The notes beneath the pieces were generated by a model. It had not been told where the DNA came from. It ran no database searches and saw only the letters and a program-made list of their open reading frames with translations. Positions 16,705 to 24,366 of a stretch of DNA of 48,520 nt are shown in pieces. The position numbers were made by a program, and so were the translations under genes. Origin of the DNA: Paenibacillus cellulosilyticus. GTDB taxonomy: Bacteria; Bacillota; Bacilli; Paenibacillales; Paenibacillaceae. The number at the start of each line of letters is the position of its first letter. Positions within the stretch are counted from its first letter, which is position 1. The stretch spans positions 1 to 48,520 of the forward strand of contig NZ_QGTQ01000040.1 of assembly GCF_003182255.1 (NCBI RefSeq), in the 5' to 3' direction.

Positions 16705-17619
16705 TTAGAACAGCGCGTAGTCGCTGCGCACCTTCCGGATGATGTAGTTGACCGTGATGATCAGGACGAAGCCGAAGAACGATTGATACAAGCCTGCTGC
16801 CGTACCCATGCCGATGTCGAAGTTGACGGCGAGCGAGCGGTACACGTACGTATCGATAATGTCCGTCGAATTGTAGAGCATGCCGTTGTTGCCGATGATT
16901 TGATAGAACAGATCGAATTGGCCTTTCAGAATGCCGCCGAGGCTGAGCAAAATGAGCAGAATGAACGTCGGAACGAGCATCGGCATAATGATGTGTCTGA
17001 TCCGTTGAAAAATGTTCGCGCCATCGATCTTCGCCGCCTCATGGTACTCGTCGCTGATGCTCATGATAGCCGCCAAATAGATGACCGTACCGTAGCCGAG
17101 ACCTTTCCAGACGTGGAAGAAGACGATGATATATTTCCAAGGCGCCGTATGGACGTAGAAGTCGTAAGGCTGCATGCCGAGCTGCTGCAATACCGTGTTA
17201 ATAACGCCGTTGTCCGAGTTGAACAGGTTGAAGACGAATGCGCCAACCAGAACGAACGAAACGAAGAACGGCAGGAACATAACGGACTGCGTCGTTTTCT
17301 TGAACAGCTTGCCAGGCAGCTCGCTGAGAAAAATCGCGCACAGCAGCTGAAGCATATTGCTGATCAGAATGAAGGCGATGTTGTACAAAACCGTATTCTT
17401 CGTGAGGTTCCATAACACGCCTGAGTTGAATAGGAACTCGAAGTTTTTCATGCCGATGAACTCGCTGCCGAACAGTCCCCCGGCGAAGTCGAACCTTGTG
17501 AAGGCGTAGTAGACGCCTACCATCGGGACGTAGGAGAAGACGATGAAGAACAATAAAGCTGGTGCAATCATAAGGAACAGCGTTTTGTTTCGGTTCAGTT
17601 CCTGGAAGAAGCTTTTCAT
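16705..17619 (-). CDS. ABC sugar importer permease (LplB/YteP-like)
   Basis: A 304-aa membrane permease, first gene of the importer operon. It has six predicted transmembrane segments, an LplB-type N terminus (IAPALLFFIVFSYVPMVGVYYAF) and the EAA loop AAKIDGANIFQRIRHIIMP. ATG 17619 is preferred over upstream in-frame codons because GGAGGTGTCGG precedes it. An operator-like sequence lies 32-45 bp upstream of the start, suggesting sugar-responsive control by the LacI-type regulator encoded next to it or by CcpA. Confidence 0.93.
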   Translation of the reverse strand: MKSFFQELNRNKTLFLMIAPALLFFIVFSYVPMVGVYYAFTRFDFAGGLFGSEFIGMKNFEFLFNSGVLWNLTKNTVLYNIAFILISNMLQLLCAIFLSELPGKLFKKTTQSVMFLPFFVSFVLVGAFVFNLFNSDNGVINTVLQQLGMQPYDFYVHTAPWKYIIVFFHVWKGLGYGTVIYLAAIMSISDEYHEAAKIDGANIFQRIRHIIMPMLVPTFILLILLSLGGILKGQFDLFYQIIGNNGMLYNSTDIIDTYVYRSLAVNFDIGMGTAAGLYQSFFGFVLIITVNYIIRKVRSDYALF

Positions 17620-17650
17620 ACCCGACACCTCCGTTACGTCTTTCGTCAAA

Positions 17651-17664
17651 ATGTAATCGATTTC
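17651..17664. promoter_or_regulatory. LacI/CcpA-type operator before the importer
   Basis: ATGTAATCGATTTC matches the first 12 of 16 positions of the perfect palindrome at 8668-8683. It lies between the LacI-type gene and the first permease gene, so in a leader or promoter region. Confidence 0.6.
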
Positions 17665-17718
17665 TTTTTTACCTTTAAAAAAAGCCTTACAAATCACTGC
17701 TGCTGGCCGGCTATCCGA

Positions 17719-18762
17719 CTACCCTGGCCCCAGCTGTTCCTCGGCCGATCGATGCTTCGCAAACAATGACGATTCTCGAACAAGCAGCTTCGACTCGACC
17801 TTGAAGTACCGCTTATCTTGAAACTCATTGCCGTTCATCTGGTCGATCAGCTTCTCCGTAAGCAGCGCACCCATCGCGTATTTCGGTTGCTCCACTGTGC
17901 TGAGATTCGGCGTAATGAACCTCGTAATCCGGATGTTGTCGACACCGACAACCGCCACCTGCTCGGGCACCTGGATGAGCAGCTCCTTACATGCTTTGTA
18001 CACGCCCAGCGCCATCTCATCGTTCGCCGCGAACACAGCTGTTAGATCAGCGTTGCGCTCGCGCAGCCTTAGAAATCCTTCATAGCCGCCCGACTCGTTG
18101 AAGTCACCGTTATCGATCAGCTCTGGAATAAACGGCATTCCCGCTTCCTTAAGCGCTTTCATATAACCCTCTAGACGCTCATAGCTGTCGATCGCATCGG
18201 CATAGCCGCTTAGAAACGCAATCTTCTCATGTCCCTGCTCGATCAAATGATCGACAACATCCTTGCCGATCTTCACGTTATCGGTGAAGGCGCATGGAAT
18301 TTGCTCGTGCTCGATGAACCGTCCGATAACCGCAATGCTATAACCGTCCTCGACAAGCGCGATCAGCTCCTTGTTGTTCATCAACGGCGTGACGAAGATC
18401 ATACCGTCCACGGTCCGGTTCTGCAGCAGCGATACGTAGTCATACTCTCGCGTCTTCAGGTTCTGAGCATCGCAAATGATAATGTTGTAATCGAGCGAAT
18501 TGGCCATGTTCTCGATCCCTTTAATAATCTCCGCATAGTAGGAAACCTCGATATCGGAGACGACGACGCCAATCTTCATCGTCTTTCTAGACCGTAGATT
18601 CTGGGCCATCGCATTGGGCGTATAGTTCATCTCTTCAATCGCCTGCTGCACCCGCTTCTTCGTCTTTTCCTTCACGAGTCCGCTTTGATTCAGCACCCGA
18701 GAAACCGTTGCGGCAGATACGCCTGCCCGCTTCGCAACATCGATGATTTTGCTCTCGTTCAT
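17719..18762 (-). CDS. LacI/GalR-family transcription regulator
   Basis: A 347-aa regulator: N-terminal helix-turn-helix (VAKRAGVSAATVSRVLNQSG) and hinge helix (NAMAQNLRSRKT), then the periplasmic-binding-like sensor domain (GVVSDIEVSYYAEIIKGIE...; VVGVDNIRITRFITPNLSTV) that binds a sugar effector. Its own promoter overlaps an operator-like sequence, consistent with autoregulation. It is placed directly before the importer operon in the same direction and most likely represses it and the GH30 genes. The paralogue at 20033-21043 has the same recognition helix. Confidence 0.93.
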   Translation of the reverse strand: MNESKIIDVAKRAGVSAATVSRVLNQSGLVKEKTKKRVQQAIEEMNYTPNAMAQNLRSRKTMKIGVVVSDIEVSYYAEIIKGIENMANSLDYNIIICDAQNLKTREYDYVSLLQNRTVDGMIFVTPLMNNKELIALVEDGYSIAVIGRFIEHEQIPCAFTDNVKIGKDVVDHLIEQGHEKIAFLSGYADAIDSYERLEGYMKALKEAGMPFIPELIDNGDFNESGGYEGFLRLRERNADLTAVFAANDEMALGVYKACKELLIQVPEQVAVVGVDNIRITRFITPNLSTVEQPKYAMGALLTEKLIDQMNGNEFQDKRYFKVESKLLVRESSLFAKHRSAEEQLGPG

Positions 18763-18796
18763 CGCATCACTTTCTTTAGTCCGTTTTGATAATCTG

Positions 18797-18825
18797 ATAG
18801 TAGCAACTTTTGAAATCGATTACAA
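18797..18825 (-). promoter_or_regulatory. Promoter of the first LacI-type gene with overlapping operator
   Basis: On the minus strand, TTGTAA (18820-18825), a 17-bp spacer and TACTAT (18797-18802) make a plausible sigma-A promoter. The operator-like TGTAATCGATTTCA (18811-18824) overlaps the -35 and spacer. Confidence 0.6.
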
Positions 18826-18928
18826 TAGTAAATTTCAAAAAATGTTTTGTTTCAGATACGATTTGGTACAAATGAATTGATTTAAGCGGTATTATAGGGG
18901 TTTTCGAGGAGGATCGAACGAGTCCTAA

Positions 18929-18944
18929 ATGAAATCGATATCAT
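18929..18944. promoter_or_regulatory. Isolated operator-like palindrome
   Basis: ATGAAATCGATATCAT is a near-palindrome with the same CG centre as the other operators. It lies about 100 bp further upstream of the first LacI-type gene, perhaps as an auxiliary site for looping. Confidence 0.45.
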
Positions 18945-19270
18945 TTTTAGTCGAAAAAGCTTATATTTCGGTCGTTGCGTACCCTTCCACACTTCCACTT
19001 TTGGTGCCACCGGACTAGATAGAACGCCTGACCATCACGCTGCGTACAAGATAACAACCATTCAAAGTCATTCGCAAGCAAGCATGCTTGCTTGCTCGTT
19101 CGTTCGTTCTTCCATCCTTACCATTCGCCTACTCGCTCCTTGCGGCTCGACATGTACGGGACTGACCACCTACGTTCATAACACAAACTTAGCCCCTTGT
19201 GCTAACGGGCATCAGCGAAGGTCACGAACATCATCAGCTCCATGCGCTAATGAACACCACTGTGCGTTGC

Positions 19271-19530
19271 GGACACCATCAGCCTCTTGCGTTAGCGAAC
19301 ACTAATATACGTTGTGTGGACACCATCAGCCTCTTACGCTAACAAACACTAATGTACATTGTGTGGACACCATCAGCCTCTTGCGCTAACAAACACTAAT
19401 GTACATTGTGTGGACACCATCAGCCTCTTGCGTTAACAAACACTAATGTACATCGTGTGGACACCATCAGCCTCTTGCGCTAACAAACACTAATGTACAT
19501 TGTGTGGACACCATCAGCCTCTTGCAACTT
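19271..19530. repeat. 47-bp tandem repeat, about 5.5 copies
   Basis: Units start with GGACACCATCAGCCTCTTGC at 19271, 19318, 19365, 19412, 19459 and 19506, exactly 47 bp apart and nearly identical; diverged copies can be traced back to about 19180. There are no unique spacers, so it is not a CRISPR array. Confidence 0.9.
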
Positions 19531-19584
19531 CTTGCGCTAACGGACCCTACGGACTCTATCGCATCTTATATCGCCTATTCTTTC

Positions 19585-19720
19585 GCTAACGGACTCATAT
19601 GAGCTTATTTGGGTTTCTAATGCTGAATTAACCGCCAAAAGCACCGAATAGCGCCATCTCAGTCCGTTAGCCACAATCATGCAGTAAATTCGTGCCAATA
19701 GCGTCTGCTGAGTCCGTTAG
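19585..19720. repeat. CTAACGGACT dispersed inverted repeats
   Basis: GCTAACGGACT (19585-19595) and AGTCCGTTAGC (19661-19671) are exact inverted copies 65 bp apart, and a further AGTCCGTTAG is at 19711-19720. Similar words are, to my recollection, scattered through Paenibacillus intergenic DNA. Confidence 0.6.
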
Positions 19721-19742
19721 AACGAGAGCAACGCGGCAATAA

Positions 19743-19836
19743 GGCGGGAGACCGCAGGCTGAAAGGCGGGAGACCGCAGGCTGAAGGGCGGGAGACCGCA
19801 AGCTGAAGGGCGGGAGACCGCAGGCTGAAGGGCGGG
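19743..19836. repeat. 22-bp tandem repeat, four copies plus a partial one
   Basis: Units beginning GGCGGGAGACCGCAGGCTGA start at 19743, 19765, 19787 and 19809, with a truncated fifth at 19831. Only one or two bases vary between units. Confidence 0.9.
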
Positions 19837-19875
19837 CCTATGAACGCCGACATTAAAAAAACGGCTGCCGCTATT

Positions 19876-20005
19876 GCACTTAATGTGCCGGAGACGCCCT
19901 TCCTTCGAAACAAATAGTCGGCCCCCGTGCACTTAATCTGCCGAAGACGCCCCTCCCTCGAAACAAACAAAGCCGTCCCCAGCACATCTAGTGTGCCGGA
20001 GACAG
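19876..20005. repeat. 53-bp tandem repeat, about 2.5 copies
   Basis: Units beginning GCACTTAATGTGCCGGAGAC start at 19876, 19929 and 19982, spaced 53 bp. They are more diverged than the two families to the left. Confidence 0.75.
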
Positions 20006-20032
20006 CTCTTCTGCCGCTTGCCGCGATTAATC

Positions 20033-21043
20033 TTAATTCCGCAAATAATTCGAGGAGTCACGTACAATAAGCCTCGACTCAATGACGTATTTATTTTGTT
20101 CGCTCGCGTTCAAGTCGTTCAACTGATCGATGAGCTTCTCCGCCAGGCAGACGCCCATCTCGTACTTCGGCTGTTCTACCGTGCTGAGCGGAGGCACGAT
20201 GTACCCCGTGATCCGGTTGTTGTCGACACCAACAACGGCCAAGTCCTCTGGGATACGAACCCCCCTCTCCCGGCAAGCCCGGTATACGCCGAGCGCCATC
20301 TCGTCATTAGCGGTAAATACAGCGGTGAACGGCTCTTGGCGTTCGAACAGCCGCAGCGTTGCTTCGTATCCGCCGCTTTCCATGAAGTGTCCGGAATCAA
20401 TAAGTCCTGGTTTGAAAGGAATGCGGTTATCCTTCAGCGCCTTCAAGTAGCCTTCCATCCGCTCATAGTTTTCCATCGAATCCGAAAAGCCGCCGATATA
20501 AGCAATCTGCTTGTGCCCCTGCTCGATCAGATGGCGAACAGCCGCCTCCGAGAACTGCACATTGTTCGTCTTGCAGCTCAGAATGACCTCATCATCAATC
20601 GCTCTGCCGATGACGCCAAGGGTATACCCTTTCTGGGAGTAGTCCTTAATAATGTCATCGCTGACGAACGGGGTGACGAGAATCATGCCGTCGACCGTCC
20701 GATTGGACAGCAGGCCGAGATACTCCATCTCCTTCTCCAGCTCGTTGTCCGAGTCGCAAATAATAACCTTGTACTTGCGGGCATACGCCGCATTCTCGAT
20801 TCCTTTGATGATCTCCGAGAAGTAAGAAACGATAATGTCGGGCACGATGACGCCGATCGTCATCGTACGCTGGGAGCGCAGCTGCTTGGCAGCCGCATGC
20901 GGATGATAATCCATCTCTTCAACCGCCTTGAGTACCTTCTGCTTTGTTTTCTCCGACACAAGGCTGCTGTCGTTCAACACACGCGATACGGTAGCAGCCG
21001 ATACGCCGGCCCTCTTGGCGACATCTACGATTTTATTGTCCAT
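20033..21043 (-). CDS. LacI/GalR-family transcription regulator, paralogue
   Basis: A 336-aa regulator similar throughout to the one at 17719-18762: helix-turn-helix VAKRAGVSAATVSRVLNDSS, hinge HAAAKQLRSQRT, and a sugar-binding domain with GVIVPDIIVSYFSEIIKGIE and VVGVDNNRITGYIVPPLSTV. The recognition helix is identical to its paralogue's, so both probably bind the same TGTAATCGATTACA-type sites, while effector pockets may differ. No structural gene follows directly; the repeat-rich gap does. Confidence 0.92.
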   Translation of the reverse strand: MDNKIVDVAKRAGVSAATVSRVLNDSSLVSEKTKQKVLKAVEEMDYHPHAAAKQLRSQRTMTIGVIVPDIIVSYFSEIIKGIENAAYARKYKVIICDSDNELEKEMEYLGLLSNRTVDGMILVTPFVSDDIIKDYSQKGYTLGVIGRAIDDEVILSCKTNNVQFSEAAVRHLIEQGHKQIAYIGGFSDSMENYERMEGYLKALKDNRIPFKPGLIDSGHFMESGGYEATLRLFERQEPFTAVFTANDEMALGVYRACRERGVRIPEDLAVVGVDNNRITGYIVPPLSTVEQPKYEMGVCLAEKLIDQLNDLNASEQNKYVIESRLIVRDSSNYLRN

Positions 21044-21149
21044 ACAATCAACCTTGTCTTTTTTCTAAAAATTATAGGCTTTAAATCTAGCGATATCAAC
21101 CTATTAGCGCATATGAGCTCAACTACCCTACTTAGCTGGCATTCGCCCC

Positions 21150-21216
21150 TTGCAGTGTACGGTGATGCATGATACACTGTTTCCAATATCTAGTGTATGG
21201 TCTGTACCCATACACT
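21150..21216 (+). promoter_or_regulatory. Promoter and operator of the GntR-ABC operon
   Basis: TTGCAG (21150-21155), 17 bp, TACACT (21173-21178) is a plausible promoter. Just downstream, AGTGTATGG (21192-21200) and CCATACACT (21208-21216) form a perfect inverted repeat with a 7-bp gap, a typical YtrA/GntR operator; a further AGTGTA/TACACT pair overlaps the promoter itself. The first gene's product is the likely ligand. Confidence 0.65.
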
Positions 21217-21234
21217 TCAGACAAAGAAGGGCCG

Positions 21235-21630
21235 GTGAACGATTCGATGCCCCCAGATATGATTTGGCGGATTGACGATTTCCAGATCGATCCGTCCCGC
21301 CCGCTGTATGAGCAGTTCGTCGAACAGATACGCGCGATGATTGCCAAGGGCCAGCTGGCGCCAGGCACTAGGCTCCCCTCTGTCCGCGAAACTGCTGCCT
21401 CACTGCGCGTCAACCCAACAACCATCATGAAAACCTACCAAGAGCTGGAACGACTGTCGCTGCTCGTCACGTATCGCGGACAAGGCACATTTGTCACGAA
21501 TGAGGAAGCTGCCATCTCGCGCTCACGCCGTGATCTGGCACGCACCGCTGTTGCGCGGCTGGAAGAGCTCGCGCAATCGATCGGCATGACGCTTGAGCAA
21601 TTCATTGCCTTAGCCAAAGAGGAGGAATAA
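21235..21630 (+). CDS. GntR-family regulator, YtrA subfamily
   Basis: About 131 residues: a winged helix-turn-helix (PLYEQFVEQIRAMIAKG, PSVRETAASLRVNPTTIMKTY, GQGTFV) followed by a short helical dimerisation tail, the minimal YtrA layout. The start is either GTG 21235 or ATG 21247; GTG is chosen because AAGAAGG precedes it closely. Its stop codon is two bases before the ABC ATPase gene. YtrA-type repressors usually control the adjacent ABC transporter, often in response to cell-envelope stress or peptide antibiotics, which fits the inverted repeat upstream. Confidence 0.88.
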   Translation: MNDSMPPDMIWRIDDFQIDPSRPLYEQFVEQIRAMIAKGQLAPGTRLPSVRETAASLRVNPTTIMKTYQELERLSLLVTYRGQGTFVTNEEAAISRSRRDLARTAVARLEELAQSIGMTLEQFIALAKEEE

Positions 21631-21632
21631 TC

Positions 21633-22337
21633 ATGATGGACCACACGATAACGATCCAATGCACAGCTGTTGAGATGTCCTTCAAGAAAAAGAAAGCACT
21701 GCACAATGTCACGTTCGCTGCAAAGAGCGGCTCCATCGTTGGTCTGCTCGGGCCGAACGGCGCCGGCAAATCGACGCTAATGCGCATTCTAATCGGCATC
21801 CTAGAGCCTACGGCCGGCACTGTCGAAGTGCTTGGACGCAAGCCTGGCGTAGAGACGCTCGGACAGCTGTCGTTCCTGCCGGATCGCGGGCACCTGCCGA
21901 ATTGGCTGACAGCCGATCAATGGCTCGGCTATGCAGCCGGCATCTATCCGGACTGGGACATTGCACTCGAACGCGAGTGGGTACGCAAGCAGGAGGTAGA
22001 CCGCTCCACGAGCATTGGGACGATGTCGCGCGGTCAAGAGGCTCGGCTGCAGCTGTTAACCTGCTTATCGCGGCGGACGAAGCTCGTTATACTCGACGAA
22101 CCATTCACAGGCGTCGATCTGCTGTCGCGGGAGCGCATCTCCTCCGCAATCGCGGAAGAAACGGCTGACGGCGACCGCACCTTCCTTATTGCTACGCATG
22201 ACATCCGCGAGATGGAATCGATGTTCGACCGCATTATTCTGATCGGCGACGGCACGATCAAGGGCGTATACGATACGGAGAAGCTTCGCGATGACGGCCG
22301 TTCCGTTGAATCCTGCTATAGGGAAGTGTTCGCATGA
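21633..22337 (+). CDS. ABC transporter ATP-binding protein
   Basis: A 234-aa ATPase. Walker A is LLGPNGAGKST, the signature is the variant MSRGQEARLQL rather than LSGGQ, Walker B is KLVILDEPFTGVD, and a switch His sits in IATHD. ATG 21633 follows GAGGAGG; a second ATG follows directly. The stop overlaps the start of the membrane protein gene by ATGA, so they are coupled. With the GntR-type repressor and the membrane partner it resembles the ytr-type export or sensing operons of Bacilli; the substrate is unknown. Confidence 0.92.
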   Translation: MMDHTITIQCTAVEMSFKKKKALHNVTFAAKSGSIVGLLGPNGAGKSTLMRILIGILEPTAGTVEVLGRKPGVETLGQLSFLPDRGHLPNWLTADQWLGYAAGIYPDWDIALEREWVRKQEVDRSTSIGTMSRGQEARLQLLTCLSRRTKLVILDEPFTGVDLLSRERISSAIAEETADGDRTFLIATHDIREMESMFDRIILIGDGTIKGVYDTEKLRDDGRSVESCYREVFA

Positions 22338-23908
22338 GCCGCCGCCAACGTCCTTTTAGTCCGATCGTCGAGTTCGAGCACAGCGCTTTTACCCCCTACC
22401 TTCCTACAACAAAGAAAACGGCATCCTATTGGGTACTCGGCATTATCATCGCGATCTTTGCATGCCGCATCGGATTCGGAGACCGCTATGAGCCGGAAGC
22501 CGTCTATGTGCTAGGCGTCTCCCTTGCTTGGGTTTCCTTCATTGCGCCAATGAGTATTCGCGCCCTTCAACAACCGTCTCAGCCATTCCAAGAGTGGTGG
22601 CTGACGTTTCCGCTGGATCGCCGCACGCTTGTGCGAGCGAAGCTGCTCGCCTCTCTTCGGCTGAACGCGCATATCGCTGCGGCGATCTGGCTCATTGTGA
22701 CGGTTCATAATTTCAGCGCTGCCGTTCTGACGGAATCGCCATTCCATGCGAGCTTGGGACGTCTATGGGCCGACGCCGCTTCGTACGGATTGCTATTCGC
22801 CGCCATCGTCCTGCTGATCACATGCCTTGCCACTCTCGCGCCTATCGCCTTACACGGATGGTATCGACTTCTCATCTTCCCTTACCTCGTCCTTTGGGGG
22901 TTCCCGATGGGAAATCTGGGCAGTCTGCTTCAAGGTGAAGTGCAAACCGATCGTTGGCTGCAAACGCCAATGGTGCTGCTGTATGCCTGTGCCGGGGCGC
23001 TGCTCGGATGGATTCTGTATCACGTTGCGATTGTCGGTGTCGCGAAGGTTGCAATGAAAGGCCTTGCCTCACATGAACCAGGTAAAGCCTTGGTCCATCT
23101 GCATCGGCCTGCGAGCGCCGCACAACGCACAGTCCGCGGTCGTCCAACCGCAGCCGGCTTCCGCAGCCTGTTTCAATTGGAGCGCTCCAGACATCGCAGC
23201 ATTGCAGCTAACAAGTGGCTGCAGCTCGTTAGAGGTATTCTTGTGTTAGCTATTATGGTCGGCGGCTATTTCTCCCTCAGTAACAGCGAATGGATTGACA
23301 TGATTCGGGCTATTCTCGTCATTCCGAGCATCTTCATCATTACGCATATGACGCTCACGTATGCGAACGATATGGGCAAACGCCGACTCGAATGGATGCT
23401 TGGCTTCCCTTACAGCCGGCTTAAGCTCGCTTTCTCCCGCCTACTGGCGATATGGGCGACTACCGCCTTGTGGCTGGGAGGTGCCTTACTCGCCGCAGCG
23501 GTCGGCGCAGGTATCCGCTATATCGTGAACCGTCCGGATTCCATTGGAACGAGCAATAGCCTATACACTGCAGCCTATGTCCTGCTCCTGTTCACCGTTT
23601 ACATCATATTCGGGACACTTGTCAGCCACGTGCAGTACAGCACCGCGAAATATCCGGTACTATCTGCCATCGGGCTGCCTTTCATGATGCTGTCCTATGT
23701 TGCGCCTATGCTCTTCAATCAGTACGTGCTGCCTGAATCGCTTCCGACAGCAGGGGTTTCACATTCGTTATGGATTGGTCTTGGCCTCTTCGCTGTGATC
23801 GGCCTTCCATTCGCCTTAGTCCTATTCGTCATCTCGACACGCGGCATGGCCTTCTCCATGCTGGCGTCACAGGCCAAACTTGCTCGGCGATCCGGGGTTA
23901 CCAAATAA
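22334..23908 (+). CDS. ABC transporter membrane protein
   Basis: A 524-aa integral membrane protein with roughly 12 hydrophobic segments in two halves separated by a basic cytoplasmic stretch near 250-290, as if two six-helix permeases were fused. It overlaps the ATPase gene by four bases, so it is the permease partner. No closer family was recognised; it is similar in layout to permeases of YtrA-controlled transporters. Confidence 0.85.
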   Translation: MSRRQRPFSPIVEFEHSAFTPYLPTTKKTASYWVLGIIIAIFACRIGFGDRYEPEAVYVLGVSLAWVSFIAPMSIRALQQPSQPFQEWWLTFPLDRRTLVRAKLLASLRLNAHIAAAIWLIVTVHNFSAAVLTESPFHASLGRLWADAASYGLLFAAIVLLITCLATLAPIALHGWYRLLIFPYLVLWGFPMGNLGSLLQGEVQTDRWLQTPMVLLYACAGALLGWILYHVAIVGVAKVAMKGLASHEPGKALVHLHRPASAAQRTVRGRPTAAGFRSLFQLERSRHRSIAANKWLQLVRGILVLAIMVGGYFSLSNSEWIDMIRAILVIPSIFIITHMTLTYANDMGKRRLEWMLGFPYSRLKLAFSRLLAIWATTALWLGGALLAAAVGAGIRYIVNRPDSIGTSNSLYTAAYVLLLFTVYIIFGTLVSHVQYSTAKYPVLSAIGLPFMMLSYVAPMLFNQYVLPESLPTAGVSHSLWIGLGLFAVIGLPFALVLFVISTRGMAFSMLASQAKLARRSGVTK

Positions 23909-23914
23909 CACAGC

Positions 23915-23943
23915 TTGACAAAATGTTCAGACGGGAGTATAAC
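23915..23943 (+). promoter_or_regulatory. Sigma-A promoter of the T-box/ilvA transcript
   Basis: TTGACA (23915-23920), a 17-bp spacer and TATAAC (23938-23943) form a near-consensus promoter a few bases after the preceding gene's stop; transcription would start near 23950. Confidence 0.85.
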
Positions 23944-23949
23944 ATTACC

Positions 23950-24320
23950 AATCCAAACGAAGCATAATTGCAAGAGGATGACATGTTACATTCAACGAAG
24001 GGAACACGTTCACCGTATCACGCACTCCCCAGAGAGTCGGCAGCCGCTGAAAGCCGATGTGTGCGCTCGGATCGAACATCCTCCCCGAGAAGCCGTGCTG
24101 AACCAGAAGCTCAACATTGTCGAGCTGTAAGCGCGGACGGCCGTCCCCCGTTATAGGGAACGCGTATGAACACGTACGCGACAAAGTGTTGCTGTCTATG
24201 ACGATAAGCGTTCGGTCACTCGCCTGCTGCAGAAGGCATACCGTGCGTTACGCTAAGATAGCAGAACAAGGGTGGTATCGCGAGTTAATCTCGTCCCTAT
24301 GAGGGACGAGATTTTTTTGT
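23950..24320 (+). ncRNA. T-box riboswitch leader, probably isoleucine-specific
   Basis: The leader has the hallmarks of a T-box: a Stem I with AGAGAGTCGG (24031-24040) and matching arms, the conserved AAGGGTGGTATCGCG (24268-24282; usual form AAGGGTGGTACCGCG), and an intrinsic terminator that competes with the antiterminator. The likely specifier codon is AUC at 24078-24080 within GAACAUCC, so uncharged tRNA-Ile would allow read-through. That fits ilvA downstream, which makes the first intermediate of isoleucine synthesis. The specifier reading is an inference. Confidence 0.9.
24288..24318 (+). terminator. T-box-controlled terminator
   Basis: ATCTCGTCCC and GGGACGAGAT form a 10-bp stem with a short loop, followed by seven T. 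It lies immediately after the T-box sequence and 49 bp before the ilvA start. Confidence 0.9.
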
Positions 24321-24366
24321 GTACAATGCTATTATGGGCTATGAGCCATTGAAAGGATGACGCCAG

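Larger units (their letters stand above)
18763..20032. other. Gene-free 1.27-kb region rich in repeats
   Basis: No ORF here has an RBS or protein-like composition. The region holds a promoter and operators on its left side (18797-18944), a perfect 22-bp palindrome GCAAGC...GCTTGC (19074-19095), a 47-bp tandem repeat (19271-19530), CTAACGGACT inverted repeats (19585-19720), a 22-bp tandem repeat (19743-19836) and a 53-bp tandem repeat (19876-20005). It separates the two LacI-type genes. Confidence 0.8.

Noticed and set aside
18929-18944. Promoter for an unseen gene in the repeat region
   Set aside because: The palindrome resembles the nearby operators, but no ORF with an RBS follows on either strand before 20032.
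19271-19530. CRISPR array
   Set aside because: The 47-bp units abut directly and repeat completely; there are no unique spacers and no cas genes nearby.
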